In this document: piece after piece, positions 7,603 to 7,802 of the stretch
How the letters are laid out: the number at the start of each line of letters is the position of its first letter
Position numbering within the stretch: the stretch's first letter is position 1
NCBI GenBank assembly: GCA_905480305.1
Contig: CAJQPV010000045.1
Coordinates: 1 to 7,802, forward strand
Length of the DNA stretch: 7,802 bases
Source of the DNA: an uncultured Gammaproteobacteria bacterium
GTDB taxonomy: Bacteria; Pseudomonadota; Gammaproteobacteria; UBA9214
Direction of reading: 5' to 3'
Notes under the pieces: generated by a model
Database searches by the model: none
What the model was told of the DNA's origin: nothing
What the model saw: the letters and a program-made list of their open reading frames with translations, nothing else
Made by a program: the position numbers and the translations under genes

Positions 7603-7740
7603 GATAATATCGCGGACAAGGTCCGCTCCTACGTAAATTGATACACCTGATAATATCGCGGACAAGACCCGCTCCTACGTAAATTGATACACCTGATAAT
7701 ATCGCGGACAAGACCCGCTCCTACGTAAATTGATACACCT
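7603..7740. repeat. Three tandem 46-bp units, each a REP-like palindrome plus a 24-bp spacer
   Basis: Units lie at 7603-7648, 7649-7694 and 7695-7740. Each contains a 22-bp core beginning CGCGGACAAG and ending GCTCCTAC, and spacer sequence made of GTAAATTGATACACCT and GATAATAT. Units 2 and 3 are identical; unit 1 differs only by GT in place of AC in the stem. Read on the minus strand each core begins GTAGGAGCGG, the GTAG-headed form of REP elements mobilised by REP-associated tyrosine transposases (RAYTs) in Pseudomonas and Xanthomonadales. The array begins 25 nt after the rho stop. Unit 1 can form GCGGAC-AAG-GTCCGC (7612-7626), but no T-tract follows, so it is not a standard intrinsic terminator. 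It may stabilise the rho mRNA 3' end. Confidence 0.9.
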
Positions 7741-7764
7741 GTAGGAGCGGACCTTGTCCGCGAT
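7741..7764. repeat. Inverted REP copy closing the array
   Basis: These 24 bp are the exact reverse complement of 7609-7632 in unit 1. The copy abuts unit 3 without the GATAATAT part of the spacer. Head and tail copies together give a BIME-like arrangement (bacterial interspersed mosaic element), and a rho transcript running through could fold unit 1 against this copy over 24 pairs. Its own hairpin is GCGGAC-CTT-GTCCGC. Confidence 0.88.
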
Positions 7765-7802
7765 TACGCAACTAGTCATTGCCGAGATTGCGCAGCCGGT
7801 TT

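Noticed and set aside
7612..7626. Intrinsic terminator for rho
   Set aside because: The stem is followed by TCCTACG and no T-run, so it lacks the U-tract; a 3'-stabilising or Rho-independent pausing role is not excluded.
7382..7711. Minus-strand frames of 77 and 109 codons crossing the rho 3' end and the repeats
   Set aside because: They repeat the same peptide because they translate the tandem REP units and then run antisense to rho.
7603..7764. CRISPR array
   Set aside because: The whole 46-bp unit including the spacer is identical between units 2 and 3; a CRISPR needs differing spacers between constant repeats.
7772..7802. Possible C-terminal end of a convergent minus-strand gene (frame reading NRLRNLGND then TAG)
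   Set aside because: Only nine codons are inside the window, too few to tell a gene from chance.

Overview
The window comes from a non-enteric gammaproteobacterium of moderate GC content. Three things point there: the rhlB / trxA / rho neighbourhood, which matches the Escherichia coli gene order (rhlB divergent from trxA, then rho); close protein similarity of all three to their E. coli counterparts as I remember them; and a REP-type palindrome starting GTAGGAGCGG, of the kind scattered through Pseudomonas and Xanthomonadales-like genomes. I cannot name genus or species from the sequence.

Layout. The left two thirds (1-5299) is one continuous minus-strand block, read right to left: rhlB (DEAD-box RNA helicase), gspC, gspD and the first 317 codons of gspE, which runs off the left edge. 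Spacing is tight: 8 nt between rhlB and gspC, about 88 nt between gspC and gspD, and an 8-nt overlap between gspD and gspE. This looks like a single operon, so the type II secretion system (T2SS) genes may be transcribed from the rhlB promoter. A 486-nt gene-free stretch (5300-5785) separates it from the plus-strand genes trxA (thioredoxin 1) and rho (transcription terminator). Between trxA and rho lies a 208-nt, C-rich and G-poor leader. After rho there is a compact array of three 46-bp tandem REP-containing units closed by one inverted REP copy (7603-7764), then 38 nt with no assignable gene.

How the parts work together. GspD is the outer-membrane secretin channel, GspC the inner-membrane linker that contacts the secretin, and GspE the cytoplasmic ATPase that powers pseudopilus assembly; the rest of the gsp operon presumably continues to the left. 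RhlB, TrxA and Rho are housekeeping proteins of RNA turnover, thiol redox balance and transcription termination. The T2SS genes directly behind rhlB are the most distinctive point of gene order.

Novelty. I see no undescribed defence, mobile or biosynthetic system. The points worth a second look are the REP array with strand-asymmetric stem changes, a 16-residue tandem repeat in the GspD C-terminal tail, the rhlB-gspCDE linkage, a possible Rho autoregulatory leader, and a 30-codon ORF overlapping the GTG start of trxA.
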